19,237 nt of DNA, from positions 1 to 19,237 of the forward strand of contig JBBQYA010000057.1 in assembly GCA_038209155.1 (NCBI GenBank), in the 5' to 3' direction. A program made the position numbers and the translations under genes. Shown one piece after another: positions 16,054-19,237 of the stretch. Every line of letters begins with the position of its first letter. Positions within the stretch are counted from its first letter, which is position 1. Origin of the DNA: JBBQYA01 sp038209155 (GTDB taxonomy: Bacteria; Bacteroidota; Bacteroidia; Sphingobacteriales; Sphingobacteriaceae). A model generated the notes under the pieces. That model was not told the origin of the DNA, made no database searches, and saw only the letters and a list, made by a program, of their open reading frames with translations.

Positions 16054-17151
16054 ATGTCAGGATTTACACTGGGAATAGAAGAAGAGTTTCAGATCATAGA
16101 TCCAGAAACCCGAGAACTCCGCTCGCACATGGAACAAATAGTGGAGAATGGTAAAGTGACATTAAAGGAACGTGTCAAGGCAGAAATGCACCAATCTGTA
16201 GTAGAAGTAGGAACCGATATTTGTAAAGATATTACAGAAGCTAGATCTGAAGTCACTTTTTTACGAAAAATGATTGCAGAATTAGCAGCAAAACAAGGAT
16301 TGGTAATCGGTGCAGCTGGTACACATCCTTTTTCTTTGTGGAAAGATCAATTAATAACCGATCATCCAAGATATGAAGAAATTGTAAATGAATTACAAGA
16401 TGCAGCCAGATCCAATTTAATTTTTGGTTTGCATGTGCATGTGGGGATAGAAAATCGAGAAATTGGCGTCTACACCATGAATGCAGTGAGATATTTTCTG
16501 CCTCACATTTTCGCTTTAGCAACCAATTCGCCATTTTGGGAAGGTCGCAATACGGGTTTTAAATCATTTAGAACAAAGGTTTTTGATAAATTTCCTAGGA
16601 CCGGAATTCCAGATTTTTTTGCAAGCGCTCACGAGTATGATAGCTATATTGATCTTCTGGTAAAAACAAATTGCATTGATAACGGAAAAAAAATTTGGTG
16701 GGATATTCGTCTCCATCCATTTTTTGATACAGTAGAATTTAGAATGTGCGATATTCCAATGCGAGTAGATGAGACCATTGCACTAGCAGCAGTTATGCAA
16801 GCATTGGTCGCAAAAATCCATAAATTGAAAAAAAGTAATATTCAATTTATACCATACGGAAGAGCTTTAATTAATGAAAACAAATGGCGAGCAGCCCGAT
16901 GGGGAATTAGTGGTAAGCTTATTGATTTTGGTATAGAAAAAGAAGTAGAAACAAAATTACTTGTTTTAGAATTATTAGAATTTATAGATGATGTGGTGGA
17001 TGATTTAGGAAGTAGACATGAAATTGAATATGTGCATACTATGCTTAAAAATGGAACAGGAGCCGATAGACAATTGGAAATTTATGAAAAAAATAATGAT
17101 TTAAAAGATGTGGTAGACTATATTGTATCAGAAACAAATAGTGGTTTATAA
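16054..17151 (+). CDS. YbdK/GCS2-family carboxylate-amine ligase
   Basis: A 365-residue cytoplasmic enzyme of the COG2170 glutamate-cysteine ligase family 2 (glutamine-synthetase-like fold). GIEEEFQIIDPETREL (7-22) is the signature with the Mg-binding acids. LHVHVGI (126-132) and LATNSPFWEGRNTG (145-158) follow, then DTVEFRMCDIPM (225-236) and the C-terminal LGSRHEIEYV. Members use ATP to join the gamma- or alpha-carboxyl of an amino acid to an amine; E. coli YbdK has weak glutamate-cysteine ligase activity. No glutathione synthetase or partner domain is fused, so it may be a ligase of a dedicated pathway and not a glutathione enzyme. It follows the ATP-grasp gene by 29 bp. Exact substrates cannot be told. 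Confidence 0.93.
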   Translation: MSGFTLGIEEEFQIIDPETRELRSHMEQIVENGKVTLKERVKAEMHQSVVEVGTDICKDITEARSEVTFLRKMIAELAAKQGLVIGAAGTHPFSLWKDQLITDHPRYEEIVNELQDAARSNLIFGLHVHVGIENREIGVYTMNAVRYFLPHIFALATNSPFWEGRNTGFKSFRTKVFDKFPRTGIPDFFASAHEYDSYIDLLVKTNCIDNGKKIWWDIRLHPFFDTVEFRMCDIPMRVDETIALAAVMQALVAKIHKLKKSNIQFIPYGRALINENKWRAARWGISGKLIDFGIEKEVETKLLVLELLEFIDDVVDDLGSRHEIEYVHTMLKNGTGADRQLEIYEKNNDLKDVVDYIVSETNSGL

Positions 17152-17224
17152 ATTTTGAACGTTCTATAAATATTTTCGTAAGAAAGCCATATAATTAATT
17201 TTCGTAGTGAAGCAAAGCAAAAAA

Positions 17225-18034
17225 ATGACAAATAATACAATACGCGTGGCCATTTTGGACATGTATGACGGTGCAGCTAATGAGGGCTTAAGATGTTTGA
17301 AAAAAATAATCGAAAATCATACAGCAGGGTTTGAATATGAGATTTTTAACGTAAGACAATTAATGCAATTTCCTGATCTGTCTTTTGATATTTATATTTC
17401 GACAGGTGGACCAGGAGATCCAAACGATACAGGAAATTGGGGAACCAATTATTTTCAATTGATGGATGATATCATGGCATTTAACAAAAGAAATAATTAT
17501 AAAAAGAAGAATGCATTTTTCATTTGCCACTCCTTTCAATTAATGTGTAATCATTTGAATTTAGGAGATGTGACTTTGAGAAACAGACCAAGTTTTGGAA
17601 TTTTTCCAGTTCATAAAACTTTAGCAGCATTTGAAGATAATTTATTAGACGATTTAACAGACCCTTTTTATGCAGTAGATTCTAGAGACTGGCAAGTAGT
17701 AAATCCTAATCACAAACAAATGGAAAAAATTGGAGCCGAAATTTTAGCATTAGAAAAAATAAGAGATCATGTAGAATTTGAGCGAGCATTAATGGCTATT
17801 AAGTTTACGCCAGAATTTTACGGAACTCAATTTCATCCAGAAGCGGATGTAGAAGGCATGCTTACCTATTTTAAAAGAGAAGATAAACAAACTCAAATCA
17901 TTAAGCAGCATGGAATTGGAAAATATGAACAAATGATGAGTTCGTTAAACGATCCGGAAAAAATTAAACATACGCATACCACTGTCCTTCCAAATTTTTT
18001 GGAAATATCCATCTCATCTTTACAAGAAATTTAA
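17225..18034 (+). CDS. Stand-alone class I glutamine amidotransferase-like protein with atypical elbow
   Basis: A 269-residue class I (triad) GATase-like protein with no synthetase domain attached. The oxyanion loop STGGPG, the nucleophile in FFICHSFQLM (C107 if counted from an upstream GTG at 17207, C101 from the ATG used here) and GTQFHPEAD with His and Glu give a full triad. The elbow reads FICHSF where the family usually has G-x-C-x-G, so the sharp turn and neighbours differ. A GTG-started extension would add six residues (MKQSKK), but ATG at 17225 is the better start. It is 73 bp after the GCS2 gene and 15 bp before the next gene. It could release ammonia from glutamine for a ligase, or, like PuuD-type members, hydrolyse a gamma-glutamyl bond. 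Confidence 0.85.
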   Translation: MTNNTIRVAILDMYDGAANEGLRCLKKIIENHTAGFEYEIFNVRQLMQFPDLSFDIYISTGGPGDPNDTGNWGTNYFQLMDDIMAFNKRNNYKKKNAFFICHSFQLMCNHLNLGDVTLRNRPSFGIFPVHKTLAAFEDNLLDDLTDPFYAVDSRDWQVVNPNHKQMEKIGAEILALEKIRDHVEFERALMAIKFTPEFYGTQFHPEADVEGMLTYFKREDKQTQIIKQHGIGKYEQMMSSLNDPEKIKHTHTTVLPNFLEISISSLQEI

Positions 18035-18049
18035 ATTAAATTTTCATCT

Positions 18050-19234
18050 ATGATTAAAACAGATCGCAAGGTTTTTAATCAGCATTTTTCTGAAACTAAG
18101 TATCAGGAAATGTTGGAAAAATTGTATTCAAAATTTAATCATATTATTCCGTTTCGAGTTGGAGAAACGCCAGTTTTTATTCCAGATAGTTTAAAAAATC
18201 ATTTGCAAAAAGCTTGCAATGAGATTATAAAAGTGATCTGCCGACCAGAATACAAAGAATTGGTGAAGAATGCCATTCCAAAAGGTTTAAGTGTTCCCGC
18301 GGAAAATAGCCATACCAACTTTTTGGCTATTGATTTTGCAGTGTGCAAAGATGAAAACGATGAAATAATTCCTCAATTAATTGAACTACAAGGCTTTCCA
18401 TCTTTATACTCTTATCAAGTATTACTTGGCGAAACTTTTAAAGAATGTTATCCTTTTTTGAAAGATAAAGAATATTTACAACCTGGAGTGCAAGTTGAAG
18501 AGTATATTAAAACGTTGAAAGATGTAATTTTAAATGGCGAAGATCCTAAAAATGTAATTCTTTTAGAAATAGAACCGGAAAAACAAAACACCTATATCGA
18601 TTTTCTATGCACAGAGGAAATGATTGGAATAAAAACGGTTTGCATAAGTAAAGTTATTAAAGAAGGAAATAAATTATTCTATAATTTGGATGGTGTAAAA
18701 ACTCAAATTAAGAGAATTTACAATCGAGTTATTTTTGATGAATTGGCATTAAGAGAAGATTTGCATCGTTCTTTTGATTTTTCTGATGATTTGGAAATAA
18801 CTTGGGCAGGGCATCCAAATTGGTTTTTCAAAATCAGCAAATACACGATGCCATTTTTGAAAAGCAGGTATGTACCAGAAAGTATTTTTGTGAATGAATT
18901 AAAAGAAATACCTCACGATTTAGAAAATTATGTTTTAAAACCTTTGTATTCTTTTTCCGGTGCTGGTGTTAGATTTCATGTTTTGCGGTCTGATATCACA
19001 GAATTAAAATCTCCTGAACATTATATTTTACAAAAGAAAGTAAATTATGAACCAGTAGTTCAAGCTCCAGATGGAATGATCAAAGCCGAAGTTAGAATGT
19101 TGTTTCTTTGGCCAGAGAAGGAAGAAAAACCTTTATTAATGGCAAATCTAGCACGATTGAGCAGAGGAGAAATGATCGGAGTTAAGTTTAATAAAGATAA
19201 AACTTGGGTTGGTGGAACTATCTGTATGTTCTAA
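18050..19234 (+). CDS. Putative circularly permuted ATP-grasp / glutathionylspermidine-synthase-like protein
   Basis: A 394-residue soluble protein, ending 3 bp from the window edge. By eye it follows the layout of the glutathionylspermidine synthase/circularly permuted ATP-grasp group: DFAV (95-98) and IELQGFPSLYSYQ (111-123, a D...E-x-Q/N pattern at the Mg site); LLEIEPEKQNTYIDF (161-175); a hydrophobic strand with GIKTVCISKVI; IKRIYNRVIFDEL; the KP-containing loop VLKPLYSFSGAGVRF (K297) that resembles the ATP-binding glycine loop; and YILQKKV and AEVRMLFLW later. I could not align it to a named protein with certainty, so the assignment is inferred. It is 15 bp after the GATase gene. A second ATP-dependent ligase is the likeliest reading; a plain hypothetical conserved protein is the alternative. 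Confidence 0.6.
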   Translation: MIKTDRKVFNQHFSETKYQEMLEKLYSKFNHIIPFRVGETPVFIPDSLKNHLQKACNEIIKVICRPEYKELVKNAIPKGLSVPAENSHTNFLAIDFAVCKDENDEIIPQLIELQGFPSLYSYQVLLGETFKECYPFLKDKEYLQPGVQVEEYIKTLKDVILNGEDPKNVILLEIEPEKQNTYIDFLCTEEMIGIKTVCISKVIKEGNKLFYNLDGVKTQIKRIYNRVIFDELALREDLHRSFDFSDDLEITWAGHPNWFFKISKYTMPFLKSRYVPESIFVNELKEIPHDLENYVLKPLYSFSGAGVRFHVLRSDITELKSPEHYILQKKVNYEPVVQAPDGMIKAEVRMLFLWPEKEEKPLLMANLARLSRGEMIGVKFNKDKTWVGGTICMF

Positions 19235-19237
19235 TTA

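Noticed and set aside
17173..17206. TTTTCGTA repeated at 17173-17180 and 17199-17206, near palindrome GAACGTTC
   Set aside because: The repeat is only 8 bp in an AT-rich gap, and nothing nearby suggests a function.

Overview
The window looks like chromosomal DNA from an AT-rich member of the Bacteroidota. I infer this from low-GC coding and spacer DNA, the protein families present (a DUF2147 exported protein, receiver-only regulators with a DDNxIDN signature, a multi-PAS kinase), weak ribosome-binding sites, and two copies of the octamer TACATTTG. That octamer fits the Bacteroidota -7 promoter consensus TAnnTTTG. I see no insertion sequence, phage gene, CRISPR array or rRNA. Three genes start at non-ATG codons or have misleading upstream starts.

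Left part (1-5251) is housekeeping: a UvrD/PcrA-type helicase on the + strand, then on the - strand an OsmC-like redox protein, a diacylglycerol-kinase-family lipid kinase, tRNA-Leu(GAG), and a PLP enzyme of the cystathionine gamma-synthase/lyase family.

The middle (5261-11031, - strand) is a signalling island. A 1239-residue kinase (N-terminal receiver, about seven PAS domains, HisKA and HATPase_c) sits among four paralogous receiver-only response regulators, one before it and three after it. The last regulator ends 9 bp before the cystathionine-family gene, so that gene may share its transcript. A divergent spacer (11032-11217) carries a promoter-like octamer and a perfect 14-bp palindrome.

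11218-14064 holds a membrane-anchored DUF192 protein (+), a convergent exported DUF2147 protein (-), a 388-bp gene-free spacer with an operator-like palindrome (TGAACA-C-TGTTCA), a TetR-family regulator and a PF00756-type esterase. The esterase has an EF-hand-like Asp/Asn loop, and its gene is probably co-transcribed with the TetR gene.

The most interesting part is 14232-19234 (+): five closely spaced genes for a small COG4947-like alpha/beta-hydrolase, an ATP-grasp enzyme with a Lys/Ala-rich C-terminal tail, a YbdK/GCS2 carboxylate-amine ligase, a stand-alone class I glutamine amidotransferase with an atypical nucleophile elbow, and a second protein that looks like a circularly permuted (glutathionylspermidine-synthase-like) ATP-grasp. 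Three potential amide-bond ligases, one amidase/amidotransferase and one hydrolase suggest a pathway that makes and trims a small peptide-like or amidated metabolite, or modifies a protein. I infer this from families and context. The product cannot be read from the sequence, and the operon may continue past the window.
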